Positions 33,898-43,500 of a stretch of DNA of 64,000 nucleotides are shown one piece after another. Every line of letters starts with the position of its first letter. Position 1 is the stretch's first letter. Where the stretch lies: positions 806,001 to 870,000 of the forward strand of contig CBDDLR010000002.1 of NCBI GenBank assembly GCA_965230765.1. Reading direction: 5' to 3'. Under the pieces are notes generated by a model that ran no database searches, was not told the DNA's origin, and was given only the letters and a program-made list of their open reading frames with translations. This DNA is from Sunxiuqinia sp965230765. GTDB lineage: Bacteria; Bacteroidota; Bacteroidia; Bacteroidales; Prolixibacteraceae. Made by a program: the position numbers and the translations under genes.

Positions 33898-36415
33898 ATG
33901 TTGCTTTTTTAGTTGACAGTATTTTAATCTTTATTTTCTCAGTTTTCTTGTCGAAACCTACAGATATCGTATCTCCTTCAGACAATGATGCTTTTATGAT
34001 TACTTCTGCCATTTCATCTTCAAGGTACTTCTGAATAGCACGCTTTAATGGTCTTGCACCATATTGAGAATCATACCCTTTTTCGGCAATGTAGTCTTTT
34101 GCGGCCCTGGATATTTTCAACTTGTAATCCAATGATCCTACACGGTCATACAACCCTTTTAATTCAATATCAATAATTTTAAAGATATCTTCTTTCGATA
34201 ATGTATTGAACATGATCACATCATCAATACGATTCAGGAATTCAGGGGCAAAAGCACGTTTTAAAGCTTTTTGCACAATATATTTTGCATGTTCACTTTC
34301 TTCGTCAGCCGTTTTAGGGGTTGAAAAACCAACACCGCGACCAAAGTCTTTAAGTTGTCTGGAACCGATGTTTGATGTCATAATGATAATCGTATTCTTA
34401 AAATCAACACTGCGACCAAGGCTATCGGTCAAACGACCTTCATCCAAAACTTGAAGCAATAAGTGAAATACATCGGGATGAGCTTTTTCAATCTCATCAA
34501 GTAATACAACCGAATAGGGCTTGCGACGAACTTTCTCTGTAAGCTGTCCTCCTTCTTCATATCCAACGTATCCTGGAGGGGCGCCTACCAATCTGGAAAC
34601 AGAGAATTTCTCCATGTATTCACTCATGTCAATACGAATAAGCGAATCAATGCTGTCGAATAAGTATTTGGCAAGCACTTTGGCAAGCTGGGTTTTACCA
34701 ACACCAGTAGGTCCTAAGAATACGAAAGAACCAATAGGCTTATTCGGATCTTTTAATCCAGCGCGGTTGCGTTGAATGGCTTTTACGATTTTTGCGATCG
34801 CATCATCCTGTCCTACAACACTACCTTTTAATTCTACTCCCATATTCATCAGTCGTTTTCCTTCTGCCTGGGCAATCCGCTGAACAGGAACACCAGACAT
34901 CATTGCAACAACTTCAGCTACCTTCTCTTCGGAAACAATCTCACGATGATTGACCAATTCCTTTTCCCAGGCTTCTTTTTCATCATCAAGCAGTTGAAGA
35001 AGATTTTTCTCTTTGTCACGGTAACTTGCAGCTACTTCAAAATTCTGGCTTTTTACGGCCTTTATTTTTTCTTCCCTGGTCGTCTCAATTTTCTCTTCCA
35101 GCTTCACAATGCGATCTGGAACATTGATGTTTGAAATATGAACGCGTGAACCAGCTTCATCTAACGCATCAATTGCTTTGTCTGGAAGATATCTGTCGGT
35201 AATATATCTTGAAGTTAAAGTAACACAAGACTTTATAGCTTCATCAGTGTAGTTTACGTTATGATGTTCTTCGTATCTTTCTTTTATATTATGAAGGATC
35301 TCTTCTGTTTCATCCATCGATGTTGGTTCAACCATCACCTTTTGGAAGCGCCTTTCCAGGGCACCATCTTTCTCTATTTGTTGGCGATATTCATCAAGGG
35401 TTGTAGCACCAATGCATTGAATTTCACCTCTTGCCAAAGCAGGCTTAAGCATATTTGCTGCATCCAGTGAGCCGGTAGCACCACCAGCTCCAACTATCGT
35501 GTGAATTTCATCAATAAACAGAATTACGTTGTTTACTTTGGCCAGCTCGTTTAAAATGGCCTTCATCCTTTCTTCAAACTGCCCGCGATATTTTGTTCCT
35601 GCTACTATTGAAGCAATATCAAGGCTTACAACCCTTTTGTCAAACAAAACCCTTGACACCTTCTTTTGAACAATTCGAATTGCCAGCCCTTCTGCAATAG
35701 CTGATTTTCCAACGCCAGGCTCTCCAATTAAAATAGGATTGTTTTTCTTTCTTCTTGAAAGAATCTGTGCCAAACGCTCAATTTCTCTTTCCCTGCCAAC
35801 AATTGGGTCCAGATTGTTATCTTCTGCAGCTCTGGTAATGTCAATACCAAAGTTGTCTAAAACTGGTGTTTCAGATTTAGGATTATTCGTTTTTTTAGAA
35901 GAAGAAGATCCAGAAGAAGGTGGCTTTGCGAAAGCATCATCCTGATCATCATCTTCATCGCCGAAATCAGACCGGCCTTCAGGTTGTTTGTAATCCTCAA
36001 GCCGTGATTTCAAAATGTAATAATTTATATGAAATTCATTTAGCATACTTGCTATTTGGCTGTCTTTATCTTTTAGAATAGCTAATAGTAAATGTCCTGT
36101 ATTGATTGTTGAACTGTTAAAAGCCCTGGCTTCAAGATATACCAGTTTTAATGCTTTTTCGGCTGATTTTAAGAGTTGTATAGAAGCTTGTGGATCAATT
36201 TCAGTTTCAGTTCTAAGAGTCACTTCAATTGTCTCTTTGATCTCTGACAAGTTTACACCAAGATTGGTCAAAATGTCAATAGCAATGCCTTCTCCATCTC
36301 TCAAAATCCCCAAAAATATATGTTCAGGGCCAATCTGTTCATTCCCCAATCGAATAGCTTCCTCCCGACTGTAAGTAAGAACATCTTTTATCCTTGGTGA
36401 AAATTGAGAATCCAT
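33896..36415 (-). CDS. clpC: ATP-dependent Clp protease ATP-binding subunit ClpC
   Basis: AAA+ unfoldase that feeds substrates to ClpP. The 839-residue protein has two Clp-N repeats (about 1-145), AAA-1 with Walker A GEPGVGKS (about 230) and Walker B ILFIDEIHT, a middle domain holding a UVR-like motif (AVKSQNFEVAASYRDKEKNL), and AAA-2 with GPTGVGKT (about 566), VVLLDEIEKAHP and a C-terminal ClpB-D2-small domain. The short UVR-type M-domain separates ClpC from ClpB. A Gly/Ser/Lys-rich linker (about 150-185) is somewhat long. A leftward -7-like TATTTTTG lies at 36506-36513. Confidence 0.95.
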   Translation of the reverse strand: MDSQFSPRIKDVLTYSREEAIRLGNEQIGPEHIFLGILRDGEGIAIDILTNLGVNLSEIKETIEVTLRTETEIDPQASIQLLKSAEKALKLVYLEARAFNSSTINTGHLLLAILKDKDSQIASMLNEFHINYYILKSRLEDYKQPEGRSDFGDEDDDQDDAFAKPPSSGSSSSKKTNNPKSETPVLDNFGIDITRAAEDNNLDPIVGREREIERLAQILSRRKKNNPILIGEPGVGKSAIAEGLAIRIVQKKVSRVLFDKRVVSLDIASIVAGTKYRGQFEERMKAILNELAKVNNVILFIDEIHTIVGAGGATGSLDAANMLKPALARGEIQCIGATTLDEYRQQIEKDGALERRFQKVMVEPTSMDETEEILHNIKERYEEHHNVNYTDEAIKSCVTLTSRYITDRYLPDKAIDALDEAGSRVHISNINVPDRIVKLEEKIETTREEKIKAVKSQNFEVAASYRDKEKNLLQLLDDEKEAWEKELVNHREIVSEEKVAEVVAMMSGVPVQRIAQAEGKRLMNMGVELKGSVVGQDDAIAKIVKAIQRNRAGLKDPNKPIGSFVFLGPTGVGKTQLAKVLAKYLFDSIDSLIRIDMSEYMEKFSVSRLVGAPPGYVGYEEGGQLTEKVRRKPYSVVLLDEIEKAHPDVFHLLLQVLDEGRLTDSLGRSVDFKNTIIIMTSNIGSRQLKDFGRGVGFSTPKTADEESEHAKYIVQKALKRAFAPEFLNRIDDVIMFNTLSKEDIFKIIDIELKGLYDRVGSLDYKLKISRAAKDYIAEKGYDSQYGARPLKRAIQKYLEDEMAEVIIKASLSEGDTISVGFDKKTEKIKIKILSTKKAT

Positions 36416-36505
36416 ATTGTTATGCTTTGTAAGTTAAAGTTTTAAAAAATAACAAAAACTATTCCGAAATGTTGATCTGTCAAAATCCACACGAAAATAG
36501 CCTTT

Positions 36506-36513
36506 CAAAAATA
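36506..36513 (-). promoter_or_regulatory. Putative -7 promoter element for clpC
   Basis: Minus-strand TATTTTTG matches TAnnTTTG, giving a leader of about 84 bases. A -33 box was not found. Confidence 0.35.
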
Positions 36514-36640
36514 AAATTACATATTATTTGTTTACGGTTTTCTTTAAAATGCTGATTTTTTGAACATTGTATTGTTAAAATCTTGTCTTTTTTGAGTCAT
36601 TAAAAACACCCTAAAATGACAGGTTTAATAAGTATTTTTT

Positions 36641-36690
36641 TATTTTTGTAAGTCAATTTTTTTGAATGTAAAAAAAGCTATAAAAGGAGG
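36641..36690 (+). promoter_or_regulatory. gyrA promoter -7 element and strong Shine-Dalgarno
   Basis: TATTTTTG (36641-36648) matches TAnnTTTG. AGGAGG at 36685-36690 is five bases before the ATG at 36696 and is a near-perfect SD, which fixes the gyrA start. Confidence 0.5.
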
Positions 36691-36695
36691 ATTAA

Positions 36696-39188
36696 ATGTC
36701 TGAAGGCGAAAAAATTATAAAGATAAATATTGAAGAGCAAATGAAGTCGGCCTACATCGATTATTCGATGTCGGTAATTGTTTCCAGAGCTCTACCAGAT
36801 GTGCGTGATGGGTTTAAGCCTGTTCACCGCCGTGTATTGTTTGGAATGAATGAGTTAGGGGTTTTTTCTAACAGATCATATAAGAAATCTGCAAGGATAG
36901 TAGGTGAGGTGCTGGGTAAGTATCACCCGCACGGTGATTCATCGGTGTACTTTACAATGGTAAGAATGGCGCAGGACTGGTCTCTTCGCTATCCATTAAT
37001 TGATGGGCAGGGAAACTACGGTTCTATAGATGGTGACAGTCCTGCAGCAATGCGTTATACTGAGGCAAGGCTGGCTAAAATTGCAGAGGAAACCCTGACT
37101 GATCTTGACAAAAATACAGTTGATTTTCAACCAAACTTTGATGAATCGTTAAGCGAGCCTGCTGTATTACCAACCCGTATCCCTAACTTATTGGTGAATG
37201 GGGCATCAGGTATTGCAGTTGGTATGGCTACCAATATGCCACCACACAACTTAACTGATACAATTGATGCAACTATTACTTATATTGATAACCGTGATGT
37301 TGAAGTAAGTGAATTGATTCCTATCATTAAAGCACCTGATTTTCCAACCGGTGGTATTATTTACGGATACAAAGGAGTAGAAGAGGCTTACGAGACAGGT
37401 CGCGGTAGAGTTGTTTTACGTGGGAAAGCCCATGTTGAAACAACCAGCACAGGTCGCGAAAAAATTATCGTTACTGAAATCCCTTACCTGGTTAACAAGG
37501 CCGAATTGATTATAAAGATTGCAGAGCTTGTTAATGAGAAGAGAATTGAAGGGATTTCGAACGTTAACGATGAGTCCGATAGGGAAGGAATGCGCATTGT
37601 TATTGATATCAAAAAAGATGAGATATCGAATGTTGTACTAAATAAATTATACAAATTCACTCAGCTGCAAACCAGCTTCAGTGTTAACAGCATTGCCCTG
37701 GTAAAAGGAAGGCCAAAGCTTCTTAACCTGAAAGATCAGATCAGGTACTTTGTTGACCATAGACACGATGTGGTTGTACGTCGTACCCAATATGAACTGG
37801 AACAAGCTGAAAAAAGAGCGCATATCCTTGAAGGACTGATTATTGCCAGTGATAACATTGATGAAGTGATTGCAATCATTCGTGGTTCGAAAACACCCGA
37901 TGAAGCTCGTGAGAAACTTATTGAGCGATTCGAACTCACTGAAATTCAGGCAAGGGCTATTGTCGAAATGAGATTGCGACAATTAACTGGTTTGGAGCAA
38001 GATAAGCTGAGGGCAGAGTACGAAGAAATCAAACAATTCATCGATAAGTGCAAAGCAATTCTGGCCAGCGAGGAAATGAGAATGGACATCATTAAAGAAG
38101 AATTACTTGAGGTTAAAGCTAAATTTGGTGATGAGCGTAAAACTGAAATCGTTCCAAATGCTGAAGAATTCAACCCTGAAGATTTTTACGCTGATGAAGA
38201 GATGGTGATCACCATTTCCCATATGGGTTATATAAAACGCACACCGCTTACAGAATTTAAAACCCAGGGAAGGGGAGGTGTTGGCTCCAAAGGTGGAACA
38301 ACCAGGGATGAAGACTTCCTGGAGCACTTGTTCATTGCAACAATGCACAATACCTTATTGCTGTTTACTGAAAAAGGTAAATGTTTCTGGCTTAAAGTTT
38401 ATCAAATTCCAGAAGGTAGCCGAACTTCAAAAGGCCGTGCGATTCAGAATTTATTGAACATTGAGCAGGATGATAAAGTGCTGGCATACAATAAAGTAAA
38501 ACGATTGGATGATGCCGATTATATAAATAATAACTTCATTATTCTTTGTACAAAGAAAGGAGTTATAAAGAAAACTTCACTCGAAGCATATTCCCGCCCT
38601 CGCCAAAATGGGGTAAATGCAATCACCATCAGGGAAGGGGATCAACTTCTTGAAGCAAGGTTAACGGATGGCACACAAGATATTTTAATTGCTGTCAAGT
38701 CTGGGAAAGCAATCCGTTTTAACGAAAGTAATGTTCGTGCAATCGGAAGAACAGCTTCTGGGGTGCGTGGTATAACCCTTGGAAATGAGCAAGATGAGGT
38801 AGTTGGCATGATATGTGTAAAAAATGAAGACGAAAACGTTCTTGTTGTTTCTGAAAATGGTTATGGGAAACGTTCTGATGTTGAAGATTACCGAATGACC
38901 AACAGGGGTGGTAAAGGTGTAAAAACCATCAACATCACTGAAAAAACCGGTAATTTGATTGCCATTAAGAGTGTTGTTGATGCAAATGACTTAATGATCA
39001 TTACGCAGAATGGACTTACCATACGTTTGCCTATTTCAGACATTCGGGTAATGGGGCGTGCTGCACAAGGCGTAAAACTTATTAACCTGAAGGACGATGA
39101 TAAAATAGCATCAGTTGCCAGGGTGTCCTTTGAGAATGGAGATCAGGTTGAGGATGCCGAGCTAAGTGAAGATATTGATAATGAATAA
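36696..39188 (+). CDS. gyrA: DNA gyrase subunit A
   Basis: DNA breakage-reunion subunit of gyrase. At 830 residues it has the winged-helix domain with PVHRRVLFGM, the catalytic tyrosine Tyr121 in AAMRYTEARL, the tower/coiled-coil gates, and a six-bladed C-terminal wrapping domain with the GyrA-box variant MTNRGGKGV, which distinguishes it from ParC. Odd point: in the quinolone-resistance region HPHGDSSVYFTMVRMAQ, Ser82 is the usual serine (E. coli Ser83), but Phe86 stands at the position normally occupied by Asp or Glu (E. coli Asp87). The start is backed by a strong SD. Confidence 0.95.
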   Translation: MSEGEKIIKINIEEQMKSAYIDYSMSVIVSRALPDVRDGFKPVHRRVLFGMNELGVFSNRSYKKSARIVGEVLGKYHPHGDSSVYFTMVRMAQDWSLRYPLIDGQGNYGSIDGDSPAAMRYTEARLAKIAEETLTDLDKNTVDFQPNFDESLSEPAVLPTRIPNLLVNGASGIAVGMATNMPPHNLTDTIDATITYIDNRDVEVSELIPIIKAPDFPTGGIIYGYKGVEEAYETGRGRVVLRGKAHVETTSTGREKIIVTEIPYLVNKAELIIKIAELVNEKRIEGISNVNDESDREGMRIVIDIKKDEISNVVLNKLYKFTQLQTSFSVNSIALVKGRPKLLNLKDQIRYFVDHRHDVVVRRTQYELEQAEKRAHILEGLIIASDNIDEVIAIIRGSKTPDEAREKLIERFELTEIQARAIVEMRLRQLTGLEQDKLRAEYEEIKQFIDKCKAILASEEMRMDIIKEELLEVKAKFGDERKTEIVPNAEEFNPEDFYADEEMVITISHMGYIKRTPLTEFKTQGRGGVGSKGGTTRDEDFLEHLFIATMHNTLLLFTEKGKCFWLKVYQIPEGSRTSKGRAIQNLLNIEQDDKVLAYNKVKRLDDADYINNNFIILCTKKGVIKKTSLEAYSRPRQNGVNAITIREGDQLLEARLTDGTQDILIAVKSGKAIRFNESNVRAIGRTASGVRGITLGNEQDEVVGMICVKNEDENVLVVSENGYGKRSDVEDYRMTNRGGKGVKTINITEKTGNLIAIKSVVDANDLMIITQNGLTIRLPISDIRVMGRAAQGVKLINLKDDDKIASVARVSFENGDQVEDAELSEDIDNE

Positions 39189-39208
39189 CAAATGCTTCAC
39201 ATATATTA

Positions 39209-39239
39209 TTTGGAGTGGAGACCAAAAAAATTATTTTTG
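39209..39239 (+). promoter_or_regulatory. Bacteroidota -33/-7 promoter for the TPR protein
   Basis: TTTG (39209-39212), a 19-base spacer and TATTTTTG (39232-39239) match the Bacteroidota sigma-ABfr consensus exactly. Initiation near 39246 rules out the upstream ATG at 39215 and supports the start at 39260. Confidence 0.7.
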
Positions 39240-39259
39240 TAAAAAATCTTAAATTAACA

Positions 39260-40450
39260 ATGATGATGAAGAGAACCTTATTATTACTGGCACTAATTAT
39301 ATGCGTTTCTGCTGCCTTTGCTCAAAAGGGTAAAGTAATTAGTGCTCAATCATTTAAAGATCAAGGGAAAATTAAAGAAGCTTTTGAGGCTATAGAAACA
39401 GCTGTAGATGCTGAAAACCCAAAATCTGAAAAATCAATTCCATGGCCAAAAACATGGGAAGTTCGCGGACAAATTTACCAGGCTATTTACCAATCAACAG
39501 ATGAGAACGTAAAGAAACTGGCTGGATCACCGCTTGAAACAGCTTTTGAATCTTACAAAAAAGCCCTTGAATTAGATGAAAAGAAAAGAAATGAAGCAGC
39601 TATCAAAATTAGCTTGACACTTCTTACAACTGATTTTACAGATCAAGCTGTAAAAGCGTTTAATGTTGACGACTACAATCTCGCACTTGAGTCATTTAAA
39701 AATATCCTTGAAATTCAAGAAATGCCATTGATGATTGAGGAAGGTGCTGAAGCCACTGTTGATACGGTTATTATATACAATGCTGGTTTAGCAGCATATA
39801 ATGCTCAAAAGTATGATGACGCGATCAAATACTATTCAGAAGCTGCTAAATATGGATACAATGGTGCACGCACATACGAATTAATTTCTGAAAGTTATAA
39901 ATTAAAAGGCGATACAGTAAACTCTATTCAAACACTTCAAGATGGTTTAAAAGTTTATCCTGATGGAAGTAACTTAATGGTTCAACTTATTAATGTCTAC
40001 CTAAATAGTAATCCACAAGATGCAATGAAATATTTGGAACTAGCTATCGAGCAAGATCCAGAAAATGCTACATTCCATTTTGCTCAAGGATCGTTGTTTG
40101 ACAGGTTAGGAGAACTAGATAAAGCATTAGTATGCTATAGCAAAGCAATTGATCTTAAAGATGATTACTTTGACGCATACTATAACTTAGGAACTATTTA
40201 TTATAATCTAGGTGTTAAACAGGTTGAAGTTGCGAATGCGGTTCCAACAAATAAACCCAAAGTGTATGATGAGGAAATAGCTAAAGCTGATGTAGAATTC
40301 AAAAAAGCTGTTCCTTACATGGAGAGAGCTTCAGAAATTAACCCAGATGACACATTCTCACTGGAAGCTTTAAAGACCTTATACTACCGTTTGAAAGAAA
40401 TGGATAAGTATGATGCTGTAATGAAAAAATTAGAAGAACTAAATCAATAA
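39260..40450 (+). CDS. Exported tetratricopeptide-repeat protein
   Basis: About 396 residues with a signal peptide (KRTLLLLALIICVSAAFAQ) and TPR-type helical repeats: a lone N-terminal pair, then at least five recognisable motifs (YNAGLAAYNAQKYDDAIKYY, LISESYKLKGDTVNSIQTL, ATFHFAQGSLFDRLGELDKA, DAYYNLGTIYYNLGVKQVEV, and a C-terminal one). Predicted periplasmic or outer-membrane-associated scaffold; no catalytic motif. The start follows the promoter at 39209-39239; three consecutive in-frame ATGs (39260, 39263, 39266) are possible. Partner proteins unknown. Downstream of gyrA but with its own promoter and terminator. Confidence 0.82.
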   Translation: MMMKRTLLLLALIICVSAAFAQKGKVISAQSFKDQGKIKEAFEAIETAVDAENPKSEKSIPWPKTWEVRGQIYQAIYQSTDENVKKLAGSPLETAFESYKKALELDEKKRNEAAIKISLTLLTTDFTDQAVKAFNVDDYNLALESFKNILEIQEMPLMIEEGAEATVDTVIIYNAGLAAYNAQKYDDAIKYYSEAAKYGYNGARTYELISESYKLKGDTVNSIQTLQDGLKVYPDGSNLMVQLINVYLNSNPQDAMKYLELAIEQDPENATFHFAQGSLFDRLGELDKALVCYSKAIDLKDDYFDAYYNLGTIYYNLGVKQVEVANAVPTNKPKVYDEEIAKADVEFKKAVPYMERASEINPDDTFSLEALKTLYYRLKEMDKYDAVMKKLEELNQ

Positions 40451-40454
40451 GAAT

Positions 40455-40483
40455 AAAGGGGAGTTTTTTAACTCCCTTTTTTT
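40455..40483 (+). terminator. Rho-independent terminator of the TPR gene
   Basis: AAAGGGGAGTT and AACTCCCTTTTTTT arms around a short T loop, immediately after the stop. Confidence 0.85.
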
Positions 40484-40569
40484 ATAAATATTACAATAAC
40501 ATAACGTGAGTTCGGGATAAGAGACTAATCGTTATTTTCCATAAAATCAGTTTCTTAATATTTTAAAAA

Positions 40570-43500
40570 TTACCCTATCTGCCGTGCCACATACTCCTTA
40601 GGTGAAACGCCATAGTAACTTTTAAAGGTATTCGAAAAATGCGACAAGTTGGAGTAGCCTATCGCATAAGCTACTTCGCTAACATTTACCTGTTTATTGG
40701 CAAGCAGGTACGATGCCTGTTTCATGCGAATATCTTTTATAAAATCGCGTGCCGATTGGTTGGTAATTTCTTTTAATTTCCGATGCATGTGCACTCGGCT
40801 AATGCCAACACCATCAGCGAGCATTTCTACGTTTAGGTTACCATCTGCAATATTGTCTTTAACAATAGTCATTACTTTTTGCATCAAAATTTCGTCGTGC
40901 GAATCCATTTTAATGTTTTCAATGTCGTAATACCCTTTTTCTTTTCTGATTTGCTCAAAAAGTTTGTATCGGTTTTCAAGAATACTTGCAACGGTGGTTT
41001 TTAAAAATTCGCTGTTAAAAGGTTTTGTTAGGTACATATCGGCACCTGTTTCAATACCTTCCACTTTTTTCTCATCACTCGAAAGAGCCGAAAGAAGTAT
41101 TACCGGAATGTGACTATATTTAATGTTATTTTTAATTTTTTTACATAACGAGATACCATCCATTTCCGGCATCATAATATCACTAATAATTAAATCGGGC
41201 TTCTCATCATCCAAGCGCTCAAAGGCGGTTTTGCCATTCTCACATGTAACCACAGCATACAGTGCAGCAAGTTCACCAGCCAAATAATCACGAATTTTAT
41301 TTTCGTCTTCAACAACCATAACTTTGTAGTTGGTTTTTGGTTTAGTTGAAGCTTTCTGGTCATTCTCTTCATCGTTTTGCAAATACTGGGGAACGAACTT
41401 TCTGGAAGGTGTAGGAATAATATTTTCTTTAACGACCAAATCCTTTTGTGGTAGATGCTCATTTCCCAATGGTATTTCGAGCACAAAAATACTCCCCTGT
41501 CCTTCAGATCTATTCAAAACATTTAATGTTCCTTTATGAATTTCAGCTAACTGTCTCGAAAGATGCAATCCAATTCCTGTACCTCCCGGATGGTTTGCCT
41601 CTTTAACTTGGTGGAAGCGGTTGAAAATACGTTCCATCTCACTTTTCTTAATGCCAGGTCCAGAATCCTGCATCGTAATGCTAACTCTGTTCTTTACTTT
41701 TGAAATTCGGATTTTAACCTCACCTCCCGAAGGAGTGAACTTAAAAGCATTTGACAGTAAATTGCTGATTATTTTTTCAAAGTTTAATGGATCAATCCAC
41801 ACCAGCAGCCCTTCATCTTCACTTTTAATGCTGAAATCAATACTTTTTGAATCCGCAAGAATTTCGTAAGATGAAGCAACTTCTGTTACAAAATTAAATA
41901 AGTTGGTTTCCTGAAATTTAACCAATAAAATTCCTTTATCAATTTTGCGAACATCCATTAGTTGGTTTACTAAACGGAATATACGACTGGCATTCTGGTG
42001 TATTATTTCATAAAAATGGTTGTCTTTATTTTTATTTTGAGCCATTAGTTTCTCAATGGGATCCAAAATAAGGCTAAGTGGTGTTTTTAGTTCGTGCGAG
42101 ATGTTGATGAAAAACTGCATTTTCATTTCGTTCATCTTCTCTAAATGCCTACGTTGTATTGTTTCTTTTGCCAGCAATACAAGTCCAATCAAAATCACAA
42201 GTGAAAGGATTATCCACAGAAACTTTGCCCAAACTGTTTTGTACCAGGGGGAATAAATTATAATGTGTAATACTCTTTCTGAAGAACGTTGGGATTTATC
42301 AACTCCCCGTACTCTAAAAACATAACGACCATGTGATAAGTTGGTATAAGTTGCTCGTCTGGTCCTGGAGTTGGTTGATATCCAATCGGCATCAAACCCA
42401 TCCATTTTATACTCGTACGATATGCGCGACTGAACAGCCAGTTCAACCGAGGTAAAACCAATTGAAAAGAAATTATCAGTTTCCTTTAATTTTACAGTGT
42501 CTGCATTAACAATTGATTTATTCAGAATTACTTTCCTTCCTGATTTCTCACCAATTTTTACAGGTTTATTAAACAGCATAAAATCGGTAAGCATTACATC
42601 TCGAATTTGCCTGCTATATTTGGCGTAATCACGCTGAATTTCTGTTATTCCATTTATACCTCCAAAAAATAATTCACGTGTTGACGAGTGATAACTTGAA
42701 TTGCGGGCAAATTCATTTGCCTGCACACCATCTGATGCATAAAAATTGGTGAACTCTTCAGTAACAGGATTTAGACGAGATAAACCATTGTGTGTACTTA
42801 TCCATATTTGCCCAAACTCATCTTCTTCAATTCCACAAATTACATTGTTACATAAACCATCAAGGGTACTGTAACTTTTTGTTTCAAATGATTCTGGCTG
42901 AATCTTTACCAGTCCACCATATGTACCCACCCAAATATTCCCACTCCTATCGGCTTGAGTACTAAATACGGTATTATTTATAAGGGTATTGTCTGTTTCA
43001 GAGAATTGTACCACCTGCTTTTCTTTAGGGTTAACCATAAATAACCCGACATAGGTTCCCAACCAGAAACTTCCTTTTTCGTCGATAAAAATATGGTTTA
43101 TCCATTGCGGAATCGTATTGTTTTCCTTTCCCAACTCTTTAAATCCTGAGTAAAATCTATCTGTCGTAGCATCGTAACAGCATATGCCGCCACCAAGTGT
43201 GCCCAGCCAAATTGTACCATTAGCATCTTCAGCAATTGTCACAACTTTATCGTTTACCAGACTATATTCATCGGTCGGATTGTATTTAAACGCCCGCGTA
43301 TTACCAGTTTTTTTATTGTATTGGATTAAACCATTCAAGTAAGTACCTACCCATAGGTAATCAGAAGTATTGTGTAATGAAATAATATTATTACCTTCCT
43401 TTTCGCCTTGCACATTGCGTAACACTATGTGTTCAACCTTATTTGTTAATCGGTCAATTTTGTAAATTCCATCGCCATCGGTTCCTAACCACAAAGTATT

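Noticed and set aside
39215..39259. N-terminal extension of the TPR protein from the ATG at 39215
   Set aside because: The ATG lies inside the -33/-7 promoter; the ATG at 39260 begins a normal signal peptide.
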